Shown one piece after another: positions 9,998 to 18,743 of a DNA stretch of 44,400 nt (position 1 is its first letter; each line of letters opens with the position of its first letter). The notes beneath the pieces were generated by a model. That model saw nothing but the letters and a program-made list of their open reading frames with translations, was not told where the DNA came from and ran no database searches. The DNA lies in the IMG/VR virus record IMGVR_UViG_3300047356_001164, positions 1 to 44,400 of that record; one strand, written 5' to 3'. Source of the DNA: a virus. Position numbers and translations under genes: made by a program.

Positions 9998-10005
9998 TAT
10001 TTAAA
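9998..10005 (+). promoter_or_regulatory. Weak variant promoter-like element TATTTAAA
   Basis: The 44-nt gap 9981-10024 is almost pure A/T and holds TATTTAAA, one base off the recurring TATTTATA, 19 nt before the ATG at 10025. An AAAAGG lies just upstream of the start. Given the base composition this could be chance. Confidence 0.25.
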
Positions 10006-10024
10006 TAAAAGGTTATATATTAAA

Positions 10025-11092
10025 ATGGCAAAGAGTAAAAAAGAAGTACCATGGATACTTTTAGTTTGTACCGGAGCAGGTAATACGATACAAGGTGGTG
10101 CAGATATATGGGTTAATAATTTTCTAAAAGAGGTGTGGCCTACCCTTCCAAATCGAGTTAGATATAGATTACTAATAGATTCTAAAAGACCCGTTGGGTT
10201 TAACCCCAGCTCATTACCAGCTGGTCTAAGATTTCACTTTCATTATGATGACCCATCTATTACTGAACAATGGGGTAGAGAATCGAATTGGGTTCATTTC
10301 CTACATCCCCATTATCACATGAGAGAACATCTTTGGCAATTTGAAGATAAGTTTGGTATTTGTTTTGTTCATGCATATCCAAAGGATATGAAATCTGTTT
10401 GGAAATATCTACCTGAATTGGATAGATTGCAGTTTAACACTAAGGTTGATGAAAAATTTTATAATGATTTTTTAATGACTTGTAAACGAAGAATTTGGAT
10501 AGGGTTAAACAAATCACAATTACTCTCAGATTTTCCAAATTATACCTACTACTTACCAAACTATTATGAATTTAGAGGACCTCCTTCATTAACAACTCAT
10601 GTTGGTAATGGAACAGTTGGATTTGCAGCTAGAGCAGAAACAAGAAAGTGTTTACATTGGATGGATGGTATAGATAAGGGTTATGCGTTAACATCACAAT
10701 GGGATGTACAAAATCTTAGAGATACTTCACGATTTCAATTTCCAACAATAGATATATTTCAATGGGACCCGAAAATTAAACACGCATTTTTTACAAAAAA
10801 TTGGGGAATCTTTCATGGAGCATCTTTTAAAGAACCATTTGGATATAATTTATTTGAAGCAGTAGATTATGGAAAATTACCAATAATTAATAAAGATTGG
10901 GCACCAGAGATTGATTACAAATATAGAGTTTCTACAAAAAATGAATTTGATAAAATGATTAAAACTATTTTGAAAGATTCACATGAAGAACGTTCAATTG
11001 AAAGAAATAAACTAATAAACTTCATGAAAAAGTTCGATAATAAAAAAGAGTGGACTGACCAAGTTCGAACACAAATTCTATCTTTCTGGTAG
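10025..11092 (+). CDS. GT-B fold glycosyltransferase (GT4-like)
   Basis: This 355-aa protein has a beta/alpha N-terminal half beginning WILLVCTGAGNTIQGGADIW. The C-terminal half carries KEPFGYNLFEAVDYGKLPI near residues 268-286. That segment corresponds to the E-x-F/G...E-A motif of retaining GT-B glycosyltransferases of the GT4 type, where the glutamates bind the nucleotide-sugar donor. It probably transfers a sugar from an NDP-sugar onto an acceptor glycan in the infected cell. It opens the glycan module but is separated from the next gene by 105 nt, with its own upstream A/T-rich gap. Donor and acceptor cannot be predicted. The N-terminal Gly-rich acceptor loop fits the family, and the length is typical. 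Confidence 0.6.
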   Translation: MAKSKKEVPWILLVCTGAGNTIQGGADIWVNNFLKEVWPTLPNRVRYRLLIDSKRPVGFNPSSLPAGLRFHFHYDDPSITEQWGRESNWVHFLHPHYHMREHLWQFEDKFGICFVHAYPKDMKSVWKYLPELDRLQFNTKVDEKFYNDFLMTCKRRIWIGLNKSQLLSDFPNYTYYLPNYYEFRGPPSLTTHVGNGTVGFAARAETRKCLHWMDGIDKGYALTSQWDVQNLRDTSRFQFPTIDIFQWDPKIKHAFFTKNWGIFHGASFKEPFGYNLFEAVDYGKLPIINKDWAPEIDYKYRVSTKNEFDKMIKTILKDSHEERSIERNKLINFMKKFDNKKEWTDQVRTQILSFW

Positions 11093-11114
11093 ATTTAGTT
11101 TATATATTTTTATA

Positions 11115-11122
11115 TATTTATA
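11115..11122 (+). promoter_or_regulatory. Putative phage promoter element TATTTATA at the head of the glycan operon
   Basis: This exact 8-mer, within TATATATTTATATACG, lies in the 105-nt gap before the methyltransferase gene at 11198. The spacing to the start codon (75 nt) is longer than at the other sites, implying a longer leader. It heads the coupled gene run to 33560. Confidence 0.45.
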
Positions 11123-11157
11123 TACGTTTTCACTAATCTTCTATACTTATACTTGTA

Positions 11158-11170
11158 GGGGGTTTGGGGG
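11158..11170 (+). other. Paired G5 tracts in the leader of the glycan operon
   Basis: GGGGGTTTGGGGG stands out in an otherwise A/T-dominated genome. It lies in the presumed 5' leader, 27 nt before the start codon at 11198. No Shine-Dalgarno spacing fits. It may be a protein-binding or RNA-structure element; its function is unknown. Confidence 0.4.
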
Positions 11171-11197
11171 ACAGCACTAAAAGCAATAAAAAAACAA

Positions 11198-11980
11198 ATG
11201 AGTATTCTCAATACAAGATTTATAAAAGACTTCATAACCAATAACATAGACACTAAGGAAGGTGATAATGGTAAGGAATATGAGGTTCATAATCCTATTA
11301 AGTATCGATGGACTCATGGTGCTACTGAACTAAGTATGGGAGATGGGTTGTTAGTGTATAGTATTATTCACTATCTTCGTGCAAAAACTTGTGTATGTTT
11401 AGGAAGTGGTGGTGGATTCATTCCACGAATCATGACACAAGCGAGAATCGATTTATATGATGCTGGAATCTTTGAAGGAAATAGAGATTATAATTGGGGA
11501 GATATAGGTGTTACTTTTTTAGTAGATGCTGCAAATGGAGTTGGAGGTAATGTAGATTGGTTAGAGGAGAATTCGTATCTAAGAAAAAAGTTTTTTCCAA
11601 GAATTATAAATGAAACTACTCAAAATGCATATTATAACTTTTTTGTAAAAGAAGATATAAAGATTGATTATCTTCACATAGATGCAGGACATACATACGA
11701 GGATGTAAAACTTGATTTTGAATTGTATTCTAAATTACTCTCACCAAATGGAATAATTTCAATTCATGATACTGATGAATCATTTGAAAAAGAATTGATA
11801 ATAACAAAAGATATTACAGACCAGAATCATCACGATGATTTTGCAGAAGGGCCTTCTAAGTTAATTAAAGAACTTAAAGAAAATAAAGATTGGGAAATAT
11901 TTAACTTTTTCAATAACGGAATATTTAAAAGTAAACCAAGTTCTACTGGTTTTACAATTCTTCAAAGATGCAAAAAATAA
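11198..11980 (+). CDS. Class I SAM-dependent methyltransferase
   Basis: This is a 260-aa protein. Residues 64-73 (TCVCLGSGGG) match the glycine-rich SAM-binding loop after strand beta-1. Residues 157-170 (DYLHIDAGHTYEDV) and the later NGIISIHDTD match the Methyltransf_24 / cephalosporin-hydroxylase-like group often found in sugar and surface-polysaccharide clusters. It probably methylates a sugar or glycan hydroxyl, but the substrate is inferred only from context. The start codon follows a poly-A stretch rather than a Shine-Dalgarno sequence. Its end overlaps the next gene by 13 nt, beginning the long translationally coupled run of the glycan operon. Confidence 0.6.
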   Translation: MSILNTRFIKDFITNNIDTKEGDNGKEYEVHNPIKYRWTHGATELSMGDGLLVYSIIHYLRAKTCVCLGSGGGFIPRIMTQARIDLYDAGIFEGNRDYNWGDIGVTFLVDAANGVGGNVDWLEENSYLRKKFFPRIINETTQNAYYNFFVKEDIKIDYLHIDAGHTYEDVKLDFELYSKLLSPNGIISIHDTDESFEKELIITKDITDQNHHDDFAEGPSKLIKELKENKDWEIFNFFNNGIFKSKPSSTGFTILQRCKK

Positions 11981-12846
11981 ACTTAGTTACAGTTGTAGGA
12001 CACAATACAACTTTACTTCCTCATATGTTAAAATACTACGAATCCATGGTAGATGAAATCTTCGTTGTAGTGTACAGACAAAGTGAAGATGATGGAATAT
12101 TAGAAGAAGTAGAGAAATATGGTATAACCCCATATATGATAGTTACAGAACCTAAATTTAATTGGCAAAAGGTAACTGAATTATATAATAAAGTAAAACA
12201 AACAAAACCAAACGAATGGTGGGTGGTTTCGGACGATGATGAATTTCACATATATCCAAAAGATATTAGAGAAATGATTCAAGAATGTGAAGAAAATGGA
12301 TGGGAGTTCATTACAGGTGGATTTCTTGATAGGATAGGAGAGAATGGAGAGTTTCCTATAATAACAAAAGACAGTAATATCTGGAAAGAATTCCCTAACG
12401 TTGGATTTTTTAGAAACCCATTAAGTGGAGCTTGTCCAAACAAAGTTTGTATAATGAAAGGTTCAGTAAACGTAACTTCTGGTCAACATTATGTAGATTT
12501 GGGTGGTGATAAAAACACTTGGGGTTATGGGAGTATATTTCATCCAAAGAGATATAGAGTTGGTAATGTTAACTCTAAAAACATATTACAAGATGGTAGT
12601 GGATTTATACAAGTTCATCACTTCAAATGGGATTCTACTGTATTAGATAGATTAAAAGAAGTATCAAGTACAAAAGAAGATTATACATTTTGGAAAGAAT
12701 ATAAAAAGATGTATAGAGCAATACAATTAAATGATAATAAGATTGATATTACAAATAAAGATTTCTACATACAAAAAGTAGAAGATAATGTACACTCATC
12801 TTATACTCATTGGGATACAATAACAAAAAAAGTTGTTAGAATATGA
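11968..12846 (+). CDS. GT2/GT92-like (GT-A fold) glycosyltransferase
   Basis: This 292-aa protein begins with INLVTVVGHNTTLLPHMLKYY, a GT-A type nucleotide-binding start, and has a run of acidic residues VVSDDDEFHIYP near 86-97. That run corresponds to the metal- and donor-binding D-x-D of glycosyltransferases that act on 'distant contact' proteins of the GT2/GT92 type. A later QVHHFKWDSTVLDR resembles the C-terminal His-containing motif of this group. It probably uses an NDP-sugar; acceptor unknown. It overlaps the methyltransferase gene by 13 nt and the next gene by ATGA. Confidence 0.6.
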   Translation: MQKINLVTVVGHNTTLLPHMLKYYESMVDEIFVVVYRQSEDDGILEEVEKYGITPYMIVTEPKFNWQKVTELYNKVKQTKPNEWWVVSDDDEFHIYPKDIREMIQECEENGWEFITGGFLDRIGENGEFPIITKDSNIWKEFPNVGFFRNPLSGACPNKVCIMKGSVNVTSGQHYVDLGGDKNTWGYGSIFHPKRYRVGNVNSKNILQDGSGFIQVHHFKWDSTVLDRLKEVSSTKEDYTFWKEYKKMYRAIQLNDNKIDITNKDFYIQKVEDNVHSSYTHWDTITKKVVRI

Positions 12847-14300
12847 ATGATAAATTAGCAATAATCGTTCCATATAGAGATAGAGAAGAACATTTAAATA
12901 CATTTGTTCCTCATATGCATGAATTCTTAAAAGATAAAAGTATTGATTATGATATTTTTATTGCTGAACAATCAGATGATAGACCTTTTAATTATGGTAA
13001 GTTATGTAACTCGGTTGTAAAAGAATTAGATGTGGAATATAACTATTTTTGTTTTCATGATATTGATATGTTACCAGTTAGTGATGATTGTGATTATGGA
13101 TACCCCGAAACACCAATACACCTAGCAACAAATGTTGAAATACACAATAACAAAATACCTTATCCACAATACTTTGGTGGGGTAGTATTGATAAATCGAG
13201 AAGATTTTGAAAATGCAAATGGATATTCACCAGAATATTATGGTTATGGTTTTGTTGATTTGGATTTATTGTATAGATTACAAAAAAGTGGAGCTTATTT
13301 AGAAAAATTTCATGATTTGAATAAAACATATGAAACGTTTGATGAAGATGATGTTCTACCGTATAGAATTGAAAATGTAAAAATATCAAAAAGTAAAAAA
13401 GTACATAAAAGTAATATCTTACAACTAAAAAGAAATAGTAGAATATATGGTGTTATGAATAAATTCACATCAGAATCTACAAAACCACCTTTTTTTATAT
13501 CTTTATGGTTTAAAGATACTGATGATAGCAAAAAAAATAAAAACTTATTTTCATTTGAAGGACACGATAGTGGTATATTTTTATCAAATGGAAAATATGT
13601 AATAGGTCAAGTGTGGGATGATGCAGAAACTCATACAGAAATATTATTACCTTACTTTAAAAACACATGGAATCATGTAGTTTTTGCAATTCAAGATGAT
13701 TCTATCATTTTATATCTTAACAACAAAAAAGTTGAAAGTAAATTAAAAAATAATTTCAAAATATTTGATTATACAAATCATTGTATAAAAATATCAGATA
13801 AAAATACGGATGTAACATTATCATCTATATTAGTATTTAACTCAAAAACAAATAAAGATATTGTAGATGATTTATATTATAATGGATTGCAAAACTTAGA
13901 TACATTAGTGAATACACATGGTTTAGATTTATCTAATTTTTATATGTTTGATAAGTTTTATAGACAGAAAATCATATTAGATAATGGAACATCATTAAAT
14001 CACTTAAAAGTAGAAGGTAATGTGGAATTAAATACTGAAGAGATAAATCTATCTTCAGAAATATATTTACCAATGAGAGAGCATGGTAAATACGAAAGTT
14101 TATCACATGAAAGAGATGATGAAGTTATAGAAAGATATTATGAATATGATCCTGATGTTGAAGAAAATGCAGATATTTTCTTTAACGAAGTATTAACTGG
14201 TGAACTTGATTATAAAAATATTGGATTATCTAATTTAAAATATAAAATAATGGATACCCAAGATAGAGAAGAATATAAACTAATAAGAATTCTAACTTAA
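12843..14300 (+). CDS. GT7-like glycosyltransferase with inserted LamG-like domain (copy 1, degenerate active site)
   Basis: This is a 485-aa protein. Residues 6-30 (AIIVPYRDREEHL), 72-76 (HDIDM, the D-x-D metal motif) and 110-127 (YFGGVVLI...NGY) match the beta-1,4-galactosyltransferase (GT7) family. The family's catalytic W-G-x-E-D-D-D motif is GYGFVDLDLL here (134-143), so the conserved Glu is Val and one Asp is Leu; activity may be changed or lost. Residues about 185-400 form a beta-rich LamG/concanavalin-like segment (for example NTWNHVVFAIQ...ILYLNNKKV). After it the GT7 tail resumes, with a His (SHERD, about 422) and GLSNLKY (461-467), equivalent to the C-terminal DGLNSLxY of GT7. The lectin-like domain therefore appears nested inside the catalytic fold. 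It starts with an ATGA overlap. Confidence 0.7.
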   Translation: MNDKLAIIVPYRDREEHLNTFVPHMHEFLKDKSIDYDIFIAEQSDDRPFNYGKLCNSVVKELDVEYNYFCFHDIDMLPVSDDCDYGYPETPIHLATNVEIHNNKIPYPQYFGGVVLINREDFENANGYSPEYYGYGFVDLDLLYRLQKSGAYLEKFHDLNKTYETFDEDDVLPYRIENVKISKSKKVHKSNILQLKRNSRIYGVMNKFTSESTKPPFFISLWFKDTDDSKKNKNLFSFEGHDSGIFLSNGKYVIGQVWDDAETHTEILLPYFKNTWNHVVFAIQDDSIILYLNNKKVESKLKNNFKIFDYTNHCIKISDKNTDVTLSSILVFNSKTNKDIVDDLYYNGLQNLDTLVNTHGLDLSNFYMFDKFYRQKIILDNGTSLNHLKVEGNVELNTEEINLSSEIYLPMREHGKYESLSHERDDEVIERYYEYDPDVEENADIFFNEVLTGELDYKNIGLSNLKYKIMDTQDREEYKLIRILT

Positions 14301-14305
14301 TAATT

Positions 14306-14554
14306 ATGGCAAAAAAAGAAGAAGTTTTGGAAGAAAGAAAAGTTGTAGCATTTGAACAAATGGCTAAATCTTTTGGAAGAATCGCAGATGCACTTGAAGA
14401 AAAAAACGATTACAACGAAGATGTTGGATTTGTTGAGTGGTCTGAAAGATTGGAATGGTATTTAAATGAATTTTATCAACTTTTCAAAACAAAAACCAAA
14501 GGAGGAACTAATAGACCATCAAGAAATGCCGAAAGAGAAGATACAGAAGCATAA
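14306..14554 (+). CDS. Small acidic helical protein of unknown function
   Basis: This 82-aa protein starts 6 nt after the first GT7-like gene and overlaps the second GT7-like gene by 29 nt. It is predicted to be mostly helical: a charged N-terminus, an amphipathic helix around FEQMAKSFGRIADALEE, then an aromatic segment (VEWSERLEWYLNEFYQLF) and a basic tail. I do not recognise a family. Its place between two GT7-like genes suggests a helper role in glycan synthesis, but nothing in the sequence shows that. The composition matches its neighbours and the frame is open throughout, so it is likely real. Confidence 0.6.
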   Translation: MAKKEEVLEERKVVAFEQMAKSFGRIADALEEKNDYNEDVGFVEWSERLEWYLNEFYQLFKTKTKGGTNRPSRNAEREDTEA

Positions 14555-15959
14555 ACTTGGTGTTATTGTTCCGTATAGAGATAGACCTAATCAATTAAAA
14601 AGGTTTACTTCTCATATGGAAACATACCTCAAAGATATGGATTATGAAATCCTAATCATTGAACAATCAGATGATAAACCTTTTAACAGGGGTAAACTTC
14701 TGAATGCAGGATATAAATATGCTGTTGATATGGGATGTGATTATTTTGTATTTCATGATATTGATATGCTACCTGAGGATGTAGATTACTCATATTCTCA
14801 TAAACCTTTACATTTAGCAACTCACTTACAAGAACACGATTACGAAACAACATTCTTTGATTACTTTGGTGGAGTAACAATGTTTACAAAAGAAGATTTT
14901 AAAACCATCAATGGATTCTCTAATGAATATTGGGGATGGGGATTTGAAGATGATGATTTATTGATACGATGTATGGAATCTGATTTAGAATTAGATACAA
15001 CACATAATTCTAAAAAAGATATTCAAGAATTTGAAGCATTCGAACTCAAGGGAGAAGATTCTTACATAAAAATAAAAAATAAAGAACAGAAATCAAATTT
15101 ATTAGAAGATGATTTTTCAATTTCAGTTTTAGTTAAACCCTCTAATATAAAAGTAGATGAAAATGATGAATATGATGAGTATCCAATCCTATCTATACCA
15201 GGTTATAACATTGGATTATTTTACAATTCCTTTCGTAGATTCTTTTGTCAGATATATGATTTAGATAAAACTCCATATTCGATAACAACTGATATATTAG
15301 GAGAACAATGGGTACATCTTACTATGGTTTATAGTGATGGAAACAACTTATCTTTATATGTAAATGATAATTTGATAGAAACTATAAAAATGGATAAATC
15401 TATTTTAGAATTAAATTCAAATGAAATATTTGTAGGAGCTGCAAATGGAGAAAAAACAAATAAAGATTTTTTCTATGGTATGATTGCATCTGTTGAAATA
15501 TATGATATTGCATTAGATAAAGAAGAAATCGTTGAAATAACAAAAAACCCACTCAAACCAAAGTTAAGAAACTTTGGAAAGTTCAAATCTTCAGAGTTTT
15601 TATATACACAATTATTAGGAGAACTTTCAAATTCAAAAACTAGCGTTGATTTAAGTAATCAAAATGAAGTAAGTTTAAAAAATATATTTTTATGTAAAAT
15701 AAATCAATCTTTTAATACATTCCTACCAATACCTTGTAAACGAGAATCTCGATTCAAATCTTTAAATCACAAAAGCAACTCATCAATTGAAAATACTTGG
15801 ATTCATAAAGAAACACGAAAAAATCAAATTAGATATTATAATGATGTAAGGGAAGATTTTAGTAAAATTAAAGAAGATGGATTAAATTCTTTAGAATATT
15901 TATATAAAGAAGAAATTAAAATGTCTAAAAGAATAAAGAAAATATCAATTGAGTTATGA
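14526..15959 (+). CDS. GT7-like glycosyltransferase with inserted LamG-like domain (copy 2)
   Basis: I chose the ATG at 14526 (477 aa). An in-frame ATG at 14466 would add 20 residues and an 89-nt overlap, while GT7 enzymes begin close to the VIVPYRDR strand. Motifs: LGVIVPYRDRPNQL (11-24), HDIDM (77-81, metal site), DYFGGV (112-117), and an intact WGWGFEDDDLL (136-146). A LamG-like insert spans about 165-400 (EQWVHLTMVYSDG and LSLYVNDNLIET are typical strands). The GT7 C-terminal pieces follow: a His in LNHKS and DGLNSLEY. It probably transfers galactose, N-acetylgalactosamine or a related sugar. A perfect AAAGGAGG lies at 14498-14505 but is 20 nt from this start, so it is probably incidental. 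ATGA overlap with the next gene. Confidence 0.7.
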   Translation: MPKEKIQKHKLGVIVPYRDRPNQLKRFTSHMETYLKDMDYEILIIEQSDDKPFNRGKLLNAGYKYAVDMGCDYFVFHDIDMLPEDVDYSYSHKPLHLATHLQEHDYETTFFDYFGGVTMFTKEDFKTINGFSNEYWGWGFEDDDLLIRCMESDLELDTTHNSKKDIQEFEAFELKGEDSYIKIKNKEQKSNLLEDDFSISVLVKPSNIKVDENDEYDEYPILSIPGYNIGLFYNSFRRFFCQIYDLDKTPYSITTDILGEQWVHLTMVYSDGNNLSLYVNDNLIETIKMDKSILELNSNEIFVGAANGEKTNKDFFYGMIASVEIYDIALDKEEIVEITKNPLKPKLRNFGKFKSSEFLYTQLLGELSNSKTSVDLSNQNEVSLKNIFLCKINQSFNTFLPIPCKRESRFKSLNHKSNSSIENTWIHKETRKNQIRYYNDVREDFSKIKEDGLNSLEYLYKEEIKMSKRIKKISIEL

Positions 15960-17389
15960 TAGACCATAGAGGACAGTTATACGACTTTCGAGAAGAATTG
16001 GATGAAGTTGGATGTGGGTTTTGTTTAGCAAAATGGACCCAAGTTACAATCCATCTTCAAACAGGTGAAACACACTCGTGTCATCACCCTATTCCACATA
16101 AAATTCCATTAAGAGAATTAAAAAGAAACCCAACCGCACTTCACAACACAAGACACAAGAAGAAACAAAGAAAAATGATGCTTAATGGTGAAAGACCACC
16201 AGAGTGTGATTATTGTTGGAAGGTTGAAGATAGTGGACCAGAGTTTTCTGATAGACACTATAAATCATTTGAACCTTGGTCTAAACCACATTTTGATAAA
16301 ATTAAAGAAATGGGTTGGAGAGAAAACTATAATCCAAAATATGTTGAAGTTGCTTTCTCAAATGCTTGTAATTTTAAGTGTTCTTATTGTGGACCTCAAT
16401 ATTCATCTAAATGGGTAGAGGAAATAAAACAACATGGTGCATATCCAACATCAGATAACTTTGGAAACTTAGAATGGTTACAAGAAAATGGTAAAATGCC
16501 ATATAAACATTCTGAACCAAACCCATATGTAGATGCATTTTGGGAATGGTGGCCAGATTTATATAAAGATATGGATACATTCAGAATTACAGGTGGTGAA
16601 CCAACAATGTCACCTGATTTTTGGAGAGTAGTAGAGCATATTCTTACAACAGATAATCCAAACACTAATTTAAAACTTTCTATCAACACAAACTTAGGTA
16701 TACCTGATAAAATATACGATAAGTTCTTGGCAAAAATGATTGAATTGGAAGAAAGTGGAAGAATAAAAGAACTTACAGTATTTACATCAGTAGATACTTT
16801 TGGAGAACAAGCAGAATATGCACGAAATGGATTAGATTTCCCACTTTGGCAAAAAAGAGTTGATGAACTTCTTTCAAAAACAACAAAATTATCCATTGCA
16901 ATCATGAGTACATTTAATGCACTATCAGTTTTACGTTATGGTGATTTATTAGATTGGGTATTTGAAATGAAATGTAATCATAACTCTCCCGATAGACATT
17001 GGGTTACTGCATTAACATTAGATTCTGCATATTTAAGATATCCACATCATCAGACTGTTAAAATTTTACCAAAAGAGTTTAGAGAAAGAATGGAAGAATT
17101 AGCAACACAAGCTGAAACACTACATACTGTAATTCCTTTATGGGAAATTGAAGATTGGAAAGACCATTACTTAGGATTTACTCAAATTGAAATTGGAAAA
17201 ATAAAAAGAATTATTGATTGGTTTGATGAAGAAGTAGAAGAAGAAACTCTTAATAAAACTCGAAGGGATTTTTATAATTTTATATCTGCACACGATAAAC
17301 GTAGAGGAACTAATTTCCAAGAAACGTTTCCAGAGTTAGTTGACTTTTTTAATCAATGTAAAAAACTAAATGAAGAATTTTTACAATGA
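15956..17389 (+). CDS. Radical SAM enzyme with N-terminal twitch-type cluster domain (paralogue 1)
   Basis: This is a 477-aa protein. The radical SAM CX3CX2C is C138-x3-C142-x2-C145 in NACNFKCSYC, followed by a RITGGEP motif for SAM binding. Four cysteines precede it (C23 in GFCLAKW, C42 in SCHHP, C84 and C87 in ECDYCW), the pattern expected for an auxiliary 4Fe-4S cluster in a twitch/SPASM-like domain placed N-terminally. It shares SCHHP...HKIP...ALHNT with the next two genes, so these three are close paralogues. Reaction unknown. Twitch enzymes include sugar and aminocyclitol dehydrogenases and peptide-modifying enzymes; the glycan neighbourhood favours a sugar substrate. It overlaps the following gene by 20 nt. 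Confidence 0.8.
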   Translation: MIDHRGQLYDFREELDEVGCGFCLAKWTQVTIHLQTGETHSCHHPIPHKIPLRELKRNPTALHNTRHKKKQRKMMLNGERPPECDYCWKVEDSGPEFSDRHYKSFEPWSKPHFDKIKEMGWRENYNPKYVEVAFSNACNFKCSYCGPQYSSKWVEEIKQHGAYPTSDNFGNLEWLQENGKMPYKHSEPNPYVDAFWEWWPDLYKDMDTFRITGGEPTMSPDFWRVVEHILTTDNPNTNLKLSINTNLGIPDKIYDKFLAKMIELEESGRIKELTVFTSVDTFGEQAEYARNGLDFPLWQKRVDELLSKTTKLSIAIMSTFNALSVLRYGDLLDWVFEMKCNHNSPDRHWVTALTLDSAYLRYPHHQTVKILPKEFRERMEELATQAETLHTVIPLWEIEDWKDHYLGFTQIEIGKIKRIIDWFDEEVEEETLNKTRRDFYNFISAHDKRRGTNFQETFPELVDFFNQCKKLNEEFLQ

Positions 17390-18743
17390 TATTAGAAATC
17401 AACTCGATGAAGTTTCAACTAGTTTCTGTTTAGCAAAGTGGTCTCAATTAACACTTTACCTACAAAATGGTTATAACCATTCGTGTCATCATCCAACCCC
17501 TCACAAAATACCTCTAAGAGAGTTAGAAAAGAACCACAAAGCCTTACATAATACAAAGTATAAGAAAAGGCAGATGAAACAGATGTTGAAAGGTCAACGT
17601 CCTTCTGAATGTGAGTATTGTTGGAAGATAGAAGATTTAGGTAAAGAGTATATTTCAGATAGAATATACAAATCAGCAAACTCATTTTCTCAAGTAAAGA
17701 AAGATGAGATATTAGAAAAACGAACACAAGATATTGAACCAAGTTATTTGGAAGTTTCGTTTTCAAGTACTTGTAATATGAAATGTGCATATTGTTCACC
17801 TGATATTTCTTCCGCATGGATGGAAGAGGTGGAAAGATTTGGAGGATATCCCACATCTACAAAATATAATGATATAAATTATTTTAAAGATAATTTAAAA
17901 ATACCATATAAAAAATCAGAACACAATCCTTATGTTGAAGCCTTTTGGAAATGGTGGCCAGAACTTTACCCAAAGTTACATACATTAAGAATTACAGGTG
18001 GAGAACCACTTTTATCAAAAGATACTTGGAAAGTAATGGATGAGTTAATTGAAAATCCAAATCCAAATTTAATTTTTTCAATAAATACGAATCTTATGAT
18101 ACCCGATATGTTGATTGATAAATTAATTGATAAATTAAATAAGTTAGATGGTAAAGTAAAAGAATTACAATTATTTACAAGTGGAGAAGCAACTGGTAAA
18201 CATAATGAATACATTAGATTTGGAACTATTCAAGAAAAATGGGAAAAAAACTGTGAAACGGTTTTATCTAATGTTAAGAATGTTTTATTTTCAATAATGA
18301 CTACTGTAAATTTAACAAGTGTTGTAAGTTACGATGATTTCGTTAGATATATTTTAAAATTACGTTCAAAATATATCAATGATGTGGATTTCAACAAAGT
18401 TCAATTCATGACAAACTATTTGAGATATCCAGAGTTTTTATCAATTCAAAATCTTGATGATGAAACAAAAGGTACATTTGAAAAGAACATTAATAATCTT
18501 ATTAACTCAAGTAAAAATTCTAATTGGGAATCCGATACCTTTTTAACAGAAGAACAAACCAATCAATTAGAAAGACTTGTAGAATATATGAATGTAACTC
18601 CAGTATCAGAAAAACTTAATCAAAATAGAAAAGATTTCTATTTATTTACAGTAGAATATGATAAAAGACGAAAATTAAATTTTAAAGAAATTTTCCCACA
18701 ATTAACTAAATTTTATAAGTTATGTCAAAACCAAATTCAGTAA
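17370..18743 (+). CDS. Radical SAM enzyme with N-terminal twitch-type cluster domain (paralogue 2)
   Basis: This is a 457-aa protein. The radical SAM cysteines are C135, C139 and C142 in STCNMKCAYC, with RITGGEPLLS downstream. Auxiliary cluster cysteines are C20, C39 (SCHHP), C81 and C84 (ECEYCW). The HKIPLRELEKN and ALHNT segments mark it as a near neighbour of paralogues 1 and 3. A conserved SEHNPYVEAFWKWWPELY also matches paralogue 1 closely (NPYVDAFWEWWPDLY), so these two are the most similar pair. It starts 20 nt inside the previous gene and ends 22 nt inside the next. Substrate unknown. Confidence 0.8.
   Translation: MKNFYNDIRNQLDEVSTSFCLAKWSQLTLYLQNGYNHSCHHPTPHKIPLRELEKNHKALHNTKYKKRQMKQMLKGQRPSECEYCWKIEDLGKEYISDRIYKSANSFSQVKKDEILEKRTQDIEPSYLEVSFSSTCNMKCAYCSPDISSAWMEEVERFGGYPTSTKYNDINYFKDNLKIPYKKSEHNPYVEAFWKWWPELYPKLHTLRITGGEPLLSKDTWKVMDELIENPNPNLIFSINTNLMIPDMLIDKLIDKLNKLDGKVKELQLFTSGEATGKHNEYIRFGTIQEKWEKNCETVLSNVKNVLFSIMTTVNLTSVVSYDDFVRYILKLRSKYINDVDFNKVQFMTNYLRYPEFLSIQNLDDETKGTFEKNINNLINSSKNSNWESDTFLTEEQTNQLERLVEYMNVTPVSEKLNQNRKDFYLFTVEYDKRRKLNFKEIFPQLTKFYKLCQNQIQ

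Noticed and set aside
13078-13531. Minus-strand open frames opposite the first GT7-like gene
   Set aside because: The translations are rich in His/Asn/Leu in patterns expected from antisense of A/T-rich coding sequence, and the + strand gene has clear family motifs.
14498-14505. Perfect AAAGGAGG Shine-Dalgarno-like sequence
   Set aside because: It is 20 nt from the chosen start at 14526, too far to be a normal ribosome binding site, and it encodes Lys-Gly-Gly in the overlapping frame.
14466-14525. Upstream ATG extending the second GT7-like gene by 20 residues
   Set aside because: It would overlap the preceding gene by 89 nt and add residues before the strand that normally opens GT7 enzymes; ATG 14526 gives an overlap in the range of the other junctions.
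15897-15904. TATTTATA inside the second GT7-like gene, 51 nt before the first radical SAM gene
   Set aside because: It is in coding sequence (Tyr-Leu-Tyr) with no gap; another coding copy at 25806 shows chance matches occur. Not listed as a promoter, though internal transcription starts cannot be excluded.
16396-16905. 169-codon minus-strand open frame opposite the first radical SAM gene
   Set aside because: Long, but it overlaps the radical SAM core and GGEP region on the + strand, which is unmistakable; no motif in the antisense product.
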